Source: an uncultured Bacteroidales bacterium (GTDB lineage: Bacteria > Bacteroidota > Bacteroidia > Bacteroidales > Paludibacteraceae). From it: a stretch of DNA of 37,700 nucleotides. A program made the translations under genes and the position numbers. Of the stretch, positions 8,786-16,793 are shown one piece after another; positions within the stretch are counted from its first letter, which is position 1; every line of letters begins with the position of its first letter. Location of the stretch: the NCBI GenBank assembly GCA_946187695.1, contig CAMHSB010000019.1, positions 1 to 37,700 of the forward strand. The letters are read 5' to 3'. The notes under the pieces are model-generated. The model was not told the DNA's origin. It did not search any database and worked only from the letters and a program-made list of their open reading frames with translations.

Positions 8786-8827
8786 TGTTGAGATAATTTT
8801 CATAAAAAAGTGCGGACTGAGTGCTGC

Positions 8828-8941
8828 CACGACAAGGCATAGTTTGGGACACAGCCAACGGAATACAGCAAACAGCCCACACCGGAGGTGTAAGCGCTTG
8901 CGCTCGCGTATTCCGTTCGTCAACGTGTCCCTTTAGTCGTG
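8828..8941 (-). promoter_or_regulatory. Nested inverted repeats in the AlbA_2 gene leader
   Basis: Three concentric stems pair exactly: CACGAC (8828-8833) with 8936-8941, GGGACAC (8846-8852) with 8925-8931, and a 10-bp stem (8857-8866) with 8908-8917. Inside are two further hairpins, ACACC/GGTGT (8878-8890) and AGCGC/GCGCT (8893-8904). The whole forms a branched fold of 114 nt in the 5' leader. It could be a cis-regulatory RNA or a MITE-like insertion. Confidence 0.65.
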
Positions 8942-9033
8942 ACGGATAGCAAACGTCTTTTTCTAACATGTCAATGTCCTTTCCAGAGAGATATTCTCCC
9001 TATGGTCGAATATCGTGCTCACGAAAAAGCGTG

Positions 9034-9104
9034 CAAAATTACGAAAAAAATTCCACATATGCAAGAAAAACAGCAACTTTTCGCGCTTTTAGACGCAATT
9101 TGTG
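9034..9104. promoter_or_regulatory. Promoter block of the AlbA_2 gene, shared with the repressor region
   Basis: The -7 element TAATTTTG lies at 9034-9041 on the minus strand. Reading the plus strand from there, the sequence parallels 36944-37024: CAAAATTAC, then AAAAATTCCA, CATATGCAA and finally TTTTAGACGCAATTT against TTTTTTAGACGGAATTT. This suggests that the AlbA_2 gene answers to the same regulator as the early promoter. Confidence 0.6.
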
Positions 9105-9158
9105 CGGTAATTCCTACTTTTTTGAAGAAAAAGTAACCTCACACCCCCTTAATTCGTG

Positions 9159-9360
9159 TCAATCACCATGCTCATCTACCTTGGCTTCAAAGTATTGAAG
9201 CCGCCGCTTCAGCTGCTCGATGGTTTGACACTTGAGGCGATCGGATGCCTCCAACTTCCGAATCCGCTTCGCTAACCGGCGCTTGTGCCGGGCAAGGGTT
9301 TTCGGACTGAGGTAGGCCTTACTCTTCTTCGAGCCTGCCCGATTTTTTTTGTAACTTCAT
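9159..9360 (-). pseudogene. Small basic protein broken by, or slipping at, an A8 run
   Basis: The ATG at 9360 opens MKLQKKSGRLEEE and stops after 13 codons. The next frame is open for about 60 further codons (AGSKKSKAYLSPKTLARHKR ... YFEAKVDEHGD), is very basic, looks like a real helical protein, and has no start of its own. The two frames meet at eight A residues (9343-9350 as T8 on the plus strand). With seven A's the product would be one 66-residue protein. Transcriptional slippage, a true mutation or a sequencing error would all explain it. It has its own consensus promoter with a palindromic operator (9448-9482). Function unknown; a DNA- or RNA-binding role is possible from charge alone. 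Confidence 0.6.
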
Positions 9361-9447
9361 GCTTTTACGCACTCAGATTTGGTTTAGCGGTGCTTGGCCT
9401 GCGCGCACTATGCGAACAAAAACAAGCACCATCTGCCAAATCCGCTG

Positions 9448-9482
9448 CAAAGTTACAAAACAAGTGTCCAATTACTTTGGAC
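9448..9482 (-). promoter_or_regulatory. Promoter TAACTTTG with palindromic operator
   Basis: The -7 element lies at 9448-9455 (minus). The perfect palindrome GTCCAA-N5-TTGGAC lies at 9466-9482, over the -33 region. The same palindrome at the same distance from a TAnnTTTG element recurs at 18143-18178, upstream of the lipoprotein pair. A shared repressor or activator is likely. Confidence 0.7.
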
Positions 9483-9546
9483 TGATTTTGAAAAAGTGCA
9501 AAAAATCTGCATTTTTCATGGAAATCGGGCGTTTTCAGGACGAAAA

Positions 9547-11193
9547 TCATCCAAATCCGGAGTAATTTACGCTCGAAATGACCTCTTGAGGGAACTTTTC
9601 GCACCCAATGTACAAAGTATCGAAGGCATCCGTGCCATCTGTGCGGTGTTCGAGAAGATCTTCTTCGGACTCCGCAAGCTTCTCGCCGGACTTGTTTTTG
9701 TGGAAGCCATTTCGTCCGTTCACGACGCCGGCAGACTGAATTGCGAGAAGCAAATCATCGTTGTTCTGACGGTTAAAAAATGGCATCAATCTTTGCTTAC
9801 CTTGGAAGGCTTGGTTGATCAACAAATACTTCTCGTCATGGCGCATCGGATTGCCCAAATAAACGTCCTGAACTGACCATCCGTGACGCTCAAATTCGTG
9901 CATGATTACCCAATGGAAATCTTGCGTGTTTACCGCATAATTACTGCCCAAAGCGGTGGTATCGTAGTAGAAAACGACCGTTTTGTTACGATGCTCTGAA
10001 TAGTAATTGCAGAAGTCATCAACCAGCGCGGGAAGCTTCCGCTCGAACTTGACGTAGAAGGATTTGAGCACATTTAATCGGTTTCCGGAGGGTTGGCCGG
10101 CAACGATCCAGTTGATGTTTGCGTTGTAGTCCATACCGATACAAATGGGTGCGTCGGGGTTCACGTCACGGTCTGCCTGCGAGGTGAAAACGGTAGCAGG
10201 AACGTCTCCCGATAGTCCAACTACATTGGACTGCCAAAGGGTGTCCAAGTACTCAAAATTGGAAGCGTCGTACTTATGAGACTCCCTCATCGACGAATAG
10301 AAGCCATCCTTTGCAATGCCGATTTGCTTGCAGAGGATTGAGGTTTGGAAGGTAAGCGGAGTAAGATCACGCTTCATCTGCTTGATGTAGTTTTCGCCCA
10401 GGAGTTGCAAGTTCTCGATAGAAGAATACTCCTTGTAGTAAACGGCTACGGAGCGCATCTGATTGAGCTGCTTATCAAGGTGGCGTATCTTCTTGCGGAG
10501 ATATTCCGGCGGCGTCTCATGTGCAGCAATAGCCTCCTTGACCTTTTGCTTCAATCGCCAAATCTCATAGACGGTGGCTTCAATCGTCCGGATAAGCTCC
10601 ACGTCCATTTTCTGCTTGTAGTGCAAGAACCAAGATCCTTTCTTGGACTGCGGCATATCCGAAAGTATCATTATGGAGTGATTGAAGGAATGCTTGCCAA
10701 AGTAGGACTTGATACCGCCATTAGCCGGAAGGGTTTCCTCTTTCAACTTTTCATAGTCTATGAACTTGGCCTCGTCGATCAGAAGCCAAGAGAGCGTAAG
10801 CGAGTTGGAAGAGCCGGGGCGGTCCTGCGAAATAATGATAGCACGCGAGCCGTTATAGAAGGAGATAACGTGCTCGAAATCGGTAGGCTCAATGATAGCC
10901 GTGCCAAAGGACTTGGGCGGCTTCTTGCCTACGACATAGTGGATGTTAGGCAGCAAGCCCCATCGACGCCACGCGGCGAGCAGGCCCGGAATGGTGTTGG
11001 TCAGACCATGCTTGAACGTGGGTACAACGATACCGCCCGTGCTTCCCGGCATGCGTTGCATGTTGCGTAGCACGAAGGGAGAGGCGATAGAGTCCGTTTT
11101 GCCGGTACGTCGCCCGGCAACGATGACAGTTGTGTTCGCGCCGATGAGCTGCGTCAGCCGCTGCGGGGTGTTAAAATAGACACGTTTAGTCAT
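9547..11193 (-). CDS. terL: Phage terminase large subunit
   Basis: 548 residues, starting at the ATG at 11193, which overlaps the stop of the small-subunit gene by 8 bp (ATGACTAA). The ATPase has Walker A GRRTGKT (27-33) and Walker B LSWLLIDEAKF (Asp140, Glu141). The C-terminal RNase H-like nuclease has CIGMDYNAN (Asp355), FYYDTTALGS (Asp411) and RTDGTDAFD (Asp519 region). It drives packaging of DNA into proheads and cuts the concatemer. It is the last gene of the capsid module in transcription order, which is unusual, since terminase normally leads. All motifs are intact. Confidence 0.92.
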   Translation of the reverse strand: MTKRVYFNTPQRLTQLIGANTTVIVAGRRTGKTDSIASPFVLRNMQRMPGSTGGIVVPTFKHGLTNTIPGLLAAWRRWGLLPNIHYVVGKKPPKSFGTAIIEPTDFEHVISFYNGSRAIIISQDRPGSSNSLTLSWLLIDEAKFIDYEKLKEETLPANGGIKSYFGKHSFNHSIMILSDMPQSKKGSWFLHYKQKMDVELIRTIEATVYEIWRLKQKVKEAIAAHETPPEYLRKKIRHLDKQLNQMRSVAVYYKEYSSIENLQLLGENYIKQMKRDLTPLTFQTSILCKQIGIAKDGFYSSMRESHKYDASNFEYLDTLWQSNVVGLSGDVPATVFTSQADRDVNPDAPICIGMDYNANINWIVAGQPSGNRLNVLKSFYVKFERKLPALVDDFCNYYSEHRNKTVVFYYDTTALGSNYAVNTQDFHWVIMHEFERHGWSVQDVYLGNPMRHDEKYLLINQAFQGKQRLMPFFNRQNNDDLLLAIQSAGVVNGRNGFHKNKSGEKLAESEEDLLEHRTDGTDAFDTLYIGCEKFPQEVISSVNYSGFG

Positions 11194-11806
11194 GGGGCTG
11201 CTCCTCCGTCTTTGGGTTCCACATCTCTTCCTCCAAGTCGGCTTCCTCGTATTCGATATCTTCGATGTCAATCGTCTCTGCGCCATAGTGCTTGATCATC
11301 TGGTCAATCTTCTGCTGCAAGTTCGGAATGGGCTTGATACCGAGCACGGTCGGGTCATCGGTAGCCGTGAAGGGCTGCACAACTATCATTTCATAAGGCA
11401 CAGCCTGCTCGTCCTCCAAATCTACACGATTGAACTTGGCATAGGAAGCGGCAGCTTTCTCCATCGTCTTGGTATCTTTACGCGCCTTTGCCATTTGATA
11501 GGTCTCCAATATCATCTCATTGAAGCGATAGCGGTGAAAGTCACGCGAAGCCTGCGAGAGCGTAGGTAACAATGCCTTAATCACTGAAAGGTCTGCATAT
11601 GCTTGCGTTAAGCCTATGCCAAAACGCGAGCGTACCTCCCCGATAAACACCCTATCTTTCGCGTCCGGGTTCGACATGAACCACGTATATTCCTCCCGTA
11701 AACGAAGCAGACGCTGCACGGTCTCAGCAGGGTAACGTTCCATCAGTTCCGCTTCAGCGGTAAAGAGGTCACGCTTGGCTATTTCTACTGTCTGTGGTCT
11801 GGCCAT
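11186..11806 (-). CDS. terS: Terminase small subunit-like DNA-binding protein
   Basis: 206 residues directly before and overlapping the large terminase. The N-terminal half is helical, with a plausible HTH (FIGEVRSRFGIGLTQAYADLSVIKALL). A helical middle follows. The C-terminus is strongly acidic (ETIDIEDIEYEEADLEEEMW), as is common in small terminases and thought to contact the large subunit. It would recognise the packaging site and load TerL. The assignment rests on position, size and architecture rather than on a diagnostic motif. The start overlaps the stop of the preceding gene (TAATG). Confidence 0.65.
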   Translation of the reverse strand: MARPQTVEIAKRDLFTAEAELMERYPAETVQRLLRLREEYTWFMSNPDAKDRVFIGEVRSRFGIGLTQAYADLSVIKALLPTLSQASRDFHRYRFNEMILETYQMAKARKDTKTMEKAAASYAKFNRVDLEDEQAVPYEMIVVQPFTATDDPTVLGIKPIPNLQQKIDQMIKHYGAETIDIEDIEYEEADLEEEMWNPKTEEQPHD

Positions 11807-12081
11807 TACTCATCATCCTCCATGTCTAAAAGGTTCTCACGAGCCGTCTGCAAAGCAAGCGGCGAGCCCACCTTGGCAAGAGTCATTTCTTGCTGGTGGA
11901 GCTGTACTTTACTTAATGCTTTCCCATGGCGGTACGCCGTAAATGCCGGATTGGACTCGTCTTGGATGTCCTGCTTAAACTCCTCAATTCGGACACCGAG
12001 AATGACGGCTATGTCCGTAGGACGGAGGTAGATAGACGCAAATTGGTCAATTTGCTGGAGTTGTTCTTCGGTGTAGGTCAT
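11806..12081 (-). CDS. Small HTH protein in the packaging operon
   Basis: 91 residues. The first 45 look like a small HTH (QIDQFASIYLRPTDIAVILGVRIEEFKQDI), and a helical C-terminus ends acidic (NLLDMEDDE). It overlaps the next gene by one base and lies between structural genes and terS. It may be a second DNA-recognition subunit of the terminase or a regulator of packaging. I do not recognise the family. Confidence 0.6.
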   Translation of the reverse strand: MTYTEEQLQQIDQFASIYLRPTDIAVILGVRIEEFKQDIQDESNPAFTAYRHGKALSKVQLHQQEMTLAKVGSPLALQTARENLLDMEDDE

Positions 12082-12111
12082 GCTAAATTTCAGTTTAGGT
12101 TTGTGATACGA

Positions 12112-12642
12112 TTAGTGATTTGCCGGTGCTTGCTCCGGCTGTGCTGCTGCCGACAGCCATTCGGCTTCATTGTACCGTAAATCGGTATAGATATCCACAG
12201 CCACTTGGAACGAAGCGCAAGCGCAACCGGAAGCGAAATACTCGGGTATCTCGGAGAAGCGGATGCGCGGATCGAGATACAGGGAGCGTTCCTGAAGCTT
12301 GGTCTGCTCCAGGATGAGCACCGACATGTATTGCCGGAACAGTTCCCGCATGGTATCGAAGCAATCAAGACGGGCTGCCATGTTTCCCAGTTGGTGACGC
12401 ATGGCGAAAAAGACCGTCTTGACTCTTCGAGTGCGCGGAGAGTTGTTCAGCTCTGTGTAGCCCTCGGCGGTGTCAGAGACGCAGACGAAGGCGGTGGTGG
12501 ACTGGAGGGAGGCGAGCGCATCCTCGAATCCCTGCAGACCACTCACTTTACAGAAGCGAAACTTCTTGTTCCGGGCAAGGATATTGGTGTCGGTTAAACG
12601 CTCGAAGAAGGATGTAGCATCCCAGTTGGAAACGGTTGTCAT
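12112..12642 (-). CDS. Phage structural protein, unknown (head-completion candidate)
   Basis: 176 residues without a motif I can name. The N-terminal part (SNWDATSFFERLTDTNILARNKKFRFCKVSGLQGFEDALAS) is mixed alpha/beta, followed by TTAFVCVSDT and a helical second half. It overlaps the upstream gene by 4 bp and lies between the connector-like genes and the terminase genes, where head-completion or tail-terminator proteins are usual. The role is inferred only from position. Confidence 0.5.
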   Translation of the reverse strand: MTTVSNWDATSFFERLTDTNILARNKKFRFCKVSGLQGFEDALASLQSTTAFVCVSDTAEGYTELNNSPRTRRVKTVFFAMRHQLGNMAARLDCFDTMRELFRQYMSVLILEQTKLQERSLYLDPRIRFSEIPEYFASGCACASFQVAVDIYTDLRYNEAEWLSAAAQPEQAPANH

Positions 12643-13370
12643 AGCGAGGTGGTTTTGGTTTCACGTTTCATTTCTTCATACTCGCGCGCTTGAGCGTCCA
12701 GCTCAACTAGGGCGCGGTGTACATCCATACGAAGCACCTGTGCTTCCTTTGTGATGTCGCCCTTGGTAAGCGCGCGTATCTGATTGTTCATCTGCTGCTG
12801 CAGGCGTTCCTGCATTGCTTCGGAGGAGGCTTCCTCTGCCGTTACGAAGAAATGCTTGTAGCGACGCGCTAACAACTGCTTGGCGGAAGCGTACCAATAG
12901 AAGATAGAGACGGCTTCCTCGGGTTCGAGTTTGACCGGCTCTTTGGATTGGTACAGGTACGCGGCCATCTCGGACAGCAGAGCCATGTCCTTTGTGACGA
13001 GATAACCTTGGTAGAGGTTTTCGAGGATGAGGAAGGCTTCGAAAGTAATGCCGGAGAGGTCAGCCTCTACCGGCTGAAGCTTTCCTATCAAAGGCAGGCG
13101 CACAGGTACGAGGGGCAAGCGTTCGAGCCAAGAGAGTTGGGAGATGGCCTCCGCTATCTGGAGAGACGTAAGGAAATACGGCTTTCCCTCGTAATGGCAG
13201 AAAATTCCGTCGGTGGTTTTCTGCACATCGGTTAGCGGTGCCCATCGGATGAGCGCGTAGGTTTTGAGTTCTGCAGCAGTGTAGTTCTGTGCAAGCAGAT
13301 AATATGCGTAGCGGAGTTGCTTGGGCGTTAACTCCTGCCAGCATGTAGGAAGAATGATGTTTAGGTTCAT
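12639..13370 (-). CDS. Unknown phage protein, helical
   Basis: 243 residues, mostly helical, with no membrane segment or signal peptide. Recurrent Tyr/Leu/Ala helices occupy residues 1-180 (LTPKQLRYAYYLLAQNYTAAEL). The C-terminus is charged and coiled-coil-like (MNNQIRALTKGDITKEAQVL ... AQAREYEEMKRE). It overlaps the following gene by 4 bp, so they are translationally coupled. It shares the CTATG start context found at many genes of this module. Function not recognised; a connector-associated structural or assembly role is possible. Confidence 0.5.
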   Translation of the reverse strand: MNLNIILPTCWQELTPKQLRYAYYLLAQNYTAAELKTYALIRWAPLTDVQKTTDGIFCHYEGKPYFLTSLQIAEAISQLSWLERLPLVPVRLPLIGKLQPVEADLSGITFEAFLILENLYQGYLVTKDMALLSEMAAYLYQSKEPVKLEPEEAVSIFYWYASAKQLLARRYKHFFVTAEEASSEAMQERLQQQMNNQIRALTKGDITKEAQVLRMDVHRALVELDAQAREYEEMKRETKTTSL

Positions 13371-13394
13371 AGTTTACGATTTATAAGTTAGCGA

Positions 13395-14225
13395 TTACCA
13401 CCAGTAGCCTCCGGAATCCTTGTGATTCTCGAAGGATGGGCGGCCGAATAACATAGAGGTGTACGAATCCTGCCACTCCGGAAAGATTGCCGGACGGGTG
13501 CGGATGCGTTGGACGGTGGAAAACATACGCTTGTAGTCAAGCGGTTTTCCGGCGAGCATTTCGAGCGTAGTTTGCCGCACGGAATCAATAATGGTACGCT
13601 CCTCGGCGGTTACCTGCTGCGTAAGCATATTGCGCCGTAACCGTGCCATGAGTTCTTCGGAGATAAAGTTTTCCGCCAGTTCCTGCTCGATATTGAGCAC
13701 TTCGAGGCGCAAGGATTGATAGTGCGCCCATTTGTCCGAGTTGTAGCCGGCAAGTGGCCCAAGATCAAGACACGGCCAGAGGCTTGCGCCGAAGTATGAG
13801 GCTTGTTCCGTTTCGAGCCAGTCCGAACGGCGGGCGAGAGTTAAGAGAAGGTCGGAGGCAAGGTCATCGCGGTTTGAGAGGAGCGAGTCGATTAGCCGCT
13901 TCACTCGATCCGCGCTTGCCGGTACTACGTTCTGATTGGAAACAATGCCGAAGCCGTTAGGCGTGAGAATTAGATCGAGCGAAGGAATGGTGCGGCGGAA
14001 AGCATCGGTTGCTACGATATGGCAACAGAGGATGCGCAGGGGGTCGGTTTCCCCTAGTGCGGCAATGGTATCCATCAGCACCTCTCCCACGAAGTTACGC
14101 GTGAGCCACGCTTCCGCTTTGCGGAGGTAGAGGGCCATCTTATCGTATAACGATTGTTCGCCCTCTACAGTGGTGAGCGTGTTGGGGAGGTAGGTGCGCA
14201 GTTGGTCATCGTTTGAAATTAACAT
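13395..14225 (-). CDS. Connector-like phage protein (DUF6712-like)
   Basis: 276 residues. The opening MLISNDDQLRTYLPN and the helical body resemble a Bacteroidetes phage structural family that I associate with DUF6712, found next to portal and capsid genes. Internal features include EKAEAWLTRNFVGEVL-like helices, a conserved YFGASLWPCLD segment, and SGGYWW at the C-terminus. It lies 27 bp after the portal gene with an AACTATG start. A head-tail adaptor or ring protein is the best guess. The family name is from memory and not checked. Confidence 0.55.
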   Translation of the reverse strand: MLISNDDQLRTYLPNTLTTVEGEQSLYDKMALYLRKAEAWLTRNFVGEVLMDTIAALGETDPLRILCCHIVATDAFRRTIPSLDLILTPNGFGIVSNQNVVPASADRVKRLIDSLLSNRDDLASDLLLTLARRSDWLETEQASYFGASLWPCLDLGPLAGYNSDKWAHYQSLRLEVLNIEQELAENFISEELMARLRRNMLTQQVTAEERTIIDSVRQTTLEMLAGKPLDYKRMFSTVQRIRTRPAIFPEWQDSYTSMLFGRPSFENHKDSGGYWW

Positions 14226-14252
14226 AGTTAGTTAAAGTTTAGGGTTGAGTGT

Positions 14253-15566
14253 TTAGGGTTTAGAGGTTTCGGGCTTGTCAGTAGTGACTTCTTTGGCATC
14301 CTTATGCTCATCGAGCGTAGTGAGTTGGATGAAGGGGCATGTGGGGAATGCACCATCCCAATGATTGAAGCGAATGAGCAGTTGGTGGGGATAGAAAAGA
14401 AGATCATGGTAAGGCTTCTGCAGGGCCTGCGCGATGGTGTACAGCTCGCGCTTGTCAGAGCCGGAGTTGTTCGACTGGCTCTTGCCCGGCACAGAACCAA
14501 CGAGGTTCGAGTGTACGCGCATGGTGAAGCAGATGACGTTAATCGCTTCCTGGATGTCCGTTTCCCAGTCGCCTCCCTCCTTGGCATCATCGATGCGCTT
14601 GATAAGGACATCGTGGTTTTCTTCGCCGTTGGGGTTCACACCGAAGGAAGAGAACCATACTTTGCCGGAGTTCTCTGCTCCGGTAAGGAAATCGATTATA
14701 CGTTGCTTCTCCTCGTTGACGCGTTCGAGCCGTTTCTTTTGGTCGGTAATACCTTCCGCGCGGAAGATACGCTCCCAATAGCGTTCGTTGACCTCTATCT
14801 GGTACTTGATAGGGGCAGCGTTCTGAAGCTTGGCTTTCTTGGCGGTGGTAATGAGTTGCTTGATATCATACCAGCGCGAATTGAAGATAGCTGCGTAATA
14901 CGGTATAGGATAATAGGTATTGCGCGCGGTAGGTATGCGCGTGACGATGGCGAACTTACGTTTCTTGGTGCCGGATTTGAGGCGGGTTTGGAGATCGGAC
15001 CAGGGATTGTAGATGTTGAGCAAAGGAATGTGCTCCACATCGGAAGGAGCGGTAGAGTGCTCCCAGTTGGCAAAGAGTATTTCCTTGCTTGTGCCGTCTG
15101 CCCCGGCAGGGGTGAAGCGGCAATTACAAGCCTCCTTGCGGAGCATGGTGGTAATACGCGTGCCGTCCTTGGAGAGGATGATGAGCGTGACACAGAAGCC
15201 GAAGTGTTTGAAATCAAGGCAAGCACCTAAGAAGTAGGACTGCATGCCGTTTTCAAAGAAGAAATCTTTGATTTGTTGCTGTACGGTGGCAGAGCATTCG
15301 CAGGTATCGTACTGGAGGCCCTGTCCGTAGCATACTTCGGCGTTCCACTGCTGGCAGGTGGTCAGTGTCTCGTCGGCTTCAATCTTCTTGAGCACGTTAT
15401 AGGGCATGAGGTTGTCGGCACCCCAAGGAACGTACTGCGTATGTTCGTCGAGCTGAATAGGCGAAATCTCCCCGTCCTCTTTGAAGAGGGTTGTGGTGTC
15501 GGTGACGAAGATCGCCCGGGCTTGAAGTTGTGGTACATCGACCACTGAGTCAAAACAAAAATCCAT
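14253..15566 (-). CDS. Phage portal protein
   Basis: 437 residues from the ATG at 15566. The features fit Bacteroidetes phage portals: an N-terminal entry (YVPWGADNLMPYNVLKKIEADETL), a crown-facing core, a long stem helix region (EGITDQKKRLERVNEEKQRII), then SGSDKRELYTIAQALQKPYHDLLFYPHQLLIRFN, and a polar, disordered C-terminus. Twelve copies would form the DNA entry vertex and dock the terminase. A longer reading frame upstream to 15686 exists, but it runs through the promoter TATCTTTG (15585-15592) and has no phage-like sequence. Portal placed downstream of the capsid gene, after an inserted cassette, is unusual. Confidence 0.8.
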   Translation of the reverse strand: MDFCFDSVVDVPQLQARAIFVTDTTTLFKEDGEISPIQLDEHTQYVPWGADNLMPYNVLKKIEADETLTTCQQWNAEVCYGQGLQYDTCECSATVQQQIKDFFFENGMQSYFLGACLDFKHFGFCVTLIILSKDGTRITTMLRKEACNCRFTPAGADGTSKEILFANWEHSTAPSDVEHIPLLNIYNPWSDLQTRLKSGTKKRKFAIVTRIPTARNTYYPIPYYAAIFNSRWYDIKQLITTAKKAKLQNAAPIKYQIEVNERYWERIFRAEGITDQKKRLERVNEEKQRIIDFLTGAENSGKVWFSSFGVNPNGEENHDVLIKRIDDAKEGGDWETDIQEAINVICFTMRVHSNLVGSVPGKSQSNNSGSDKRELYTIAQALQKPYHDLLFYPHQLLIRFNHWDGAFPTCPFIQLTTLDEHKDAKEVTTDKPETSKP

Positions 15567-15584
15567 ATCTTGCAAATTTTGCTG

Positions 15585-15592
15585 CAAAGATA
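15585..15592 (-). promoter_or_regulatory. Promoter of the portal-terminase unit (TATCTTTG)
   Basis: An exact TAnnTTTG element ends 18 bp before the portal start codon. It lets the portal-to-terminase genes be expressed independently of the terminator at 16732-16757. Confidence 0.65.
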
Positions 15593-15627
15593 TGGATTTA
15601 TACGCGTGTGCGAAAAGACACGGTATT

Positions 15628-16581
15628 TTAGAGGCTTGATTTGGCTTGCTTTTCTTGTAACTCGGCAAATTGCTTTTCAGTGGCAAAGGCGAACTGCTGT
15701 GAGTTGTTTCTTTTGATATAGTAGAGATTTACGAGTTGATCCTTCTCAAAAAGTTCAACATCTTCCTTATGCTTGAAATCAAGCACTCCTACAGCCTCTG
15801 TACCTACAATCTCTACTATATAGCCTTTGGAACGAAAAGCTACAATTTTAGCCGTATATAAAGTGCCTTTTTCTAAAGGCGTTTGTTCGTCCTGATAGCC
15901 GGACATGGCGAAAGAAAAGCCGTAGTTTCCGACGGAAAAAGGAACTACTTCTATATAATCTCCGATAGCATATTCTTTGCTCCTTTCAAAAGATGTTACT
16001 TTCCCTTTTAGAGGAGTGTTGGGCAAAGATATAAGCAAGTAATCGAAATTAACTTTTTCGATAGGCGCAAGAAGGGGTTGGTTTGTTTGTAAGAAATTGG
16101 CGAAAGCAATTTTGTACTGCTCGTATATAGCAAGGGAAGCCATCTTCTTTGAGCGCTCCAAATCAAGTTCGGCTTCAAATACATCATCGGGCGTGAATGC
16201 AATATCCGTGGGCATCAAATTCCTTACTTGGAAGAGCAGAGTATATTCCTGCTCTGACAGGTATAGCAGATGATCGATAACCTTTAGCGTTCCGCGAAGT
16301 TGTATCTTTGTGGAATTGCCTGCCTCGTTAATAAGGGAATTGAACTCATCGTTGCCCAAAAACTCAAACACTTTGGCGCAAATTTTTCCGTCCTCCTTTT
16401 GGATGATGGAGAAAGTAACTTTGTCAGACAGTTGCCAAATCTGGTGTTTGGGTTTGAAAAAGTTGGACTTTTTGCAAAAATATACACGTGCTGACTCACC
16501 ATCGGAATTGATATAGGTGATAAAACCATCAATTTCCGGATGCAGAAGGAATGATATTTTGCCTGTATATATTTGCTCCAC
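15628..16581 (-). CDS. Cargo protein with OB/S1-like domains, function unknown
   Basis: 317 residues from a GTG at 16581. That start is chosen because the consensus promoter TACCTTTG (16605-16612) leaves only about 17 nt of leader and no in-frame ATG lies upstream of conserved-looking sequence. The N-terminal part resembles a cold-shock/OB barrel (YTGKISFLLHPEIDGFITYINSDGESARVYFCK). The C-terminal part resembles an S1 domain (LYTAKIVAFRSKGYIVEIVGTEAVGVLDFKHKEDVELFEKDQLVNLYYI). Both suggest RNA or single-stranded nucleic-acid binding. It has its own promoter inside the capsid module, as lysogeny-expressed cargo (moron) genes do. A role in superinfection exclusion or RNA-based defence is possible but unproven. 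Confidence 0.6.
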   Translation of the reverse strand: MEQIYTGKISFLLHPEIDGFITYINSDGESARVYFCKKSNFFKPKHQIWQLSDKVTFSIIQKEDGKICAKVFEFLGNDEFNSLINEAGNSTKIQLRGTLKVIDHLLYLSEQEYTLLFQVRNLMPTDIAFTPDDVFEAELDLERSKKMASLAIYEQYKIAFANFLQTNQPLLAPIEKVNFDYLLISLPNTPLKGKVTSFERSKEYAIGDYIEVVPFSVGNYGFSFAMSGYQDEQTPLEKGTLYTAKIVAFRSKGYIVEIVGTEAVGVLDFKHKEDVELFEKDQLVNLYYIKRNNSQQFAFATEKQFAELQEKQAKSSL

Positions 16582-16604
16582 GATTTTATTATCAAAAAAT
16601 CGTG

Positions 16605-16612
16605 CAAAGGTA
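16605..16612 (-). promoter_or_regulatory. Promoter of the OB/S1-like cargo gene (TACCTTTG)
   Basis: An exact TAnnTTTG match 24 bp upstream of the GTG start. The A/T-rich upstream sequence fits a Bacteroidetes promoter. It makes this cargo gene autonomous from the late operon. Confidence 0.7.
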
Positions 16613-16731
16613 CAACTTTTTTGCGAGAAATGCAAGTTTTGGAGCGAGAAACGAGCGAGAAAACGAAAAATGAAGCCAAAAAACAAGACAATATGAGAAA
16701 AACAAGGCGAATTGAAAGCCAAAAACAAAAA

Positions 16732-16757
16732 CCTCCCAAGTTGCGAAGCTTGGGAGG
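16732..16757 (-). terminator. Intrinsic terminator of the lipoprotein pair
   Basis: CCTCCCAAG pairs with CTTGGGAGG (9 bp, loop of 8) and is followed on the minus strand by TTTTTGTTTTTG. It lies 37 bp beyond the stop of the repeat lipoprotein. It closes a two-gene transcription unit inside the capsid module. Confidence 0.85.
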
Positions 16758-16793
16758 CGGCTGCAAGAGCCTTGTTACAAGTTTGCAGACTTG

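Noticed and set aside
14304..15230. A 308-codon plus-strand frame opposite the portal gene
   Set aside because: Antisense shadow of the portal, with no recognisable domain and no promoter.
15567..15686. N-terminal extension of the portal protein
   Set aside because: It would translate through the TATCTTTG promoter and has no phage-like sequence.
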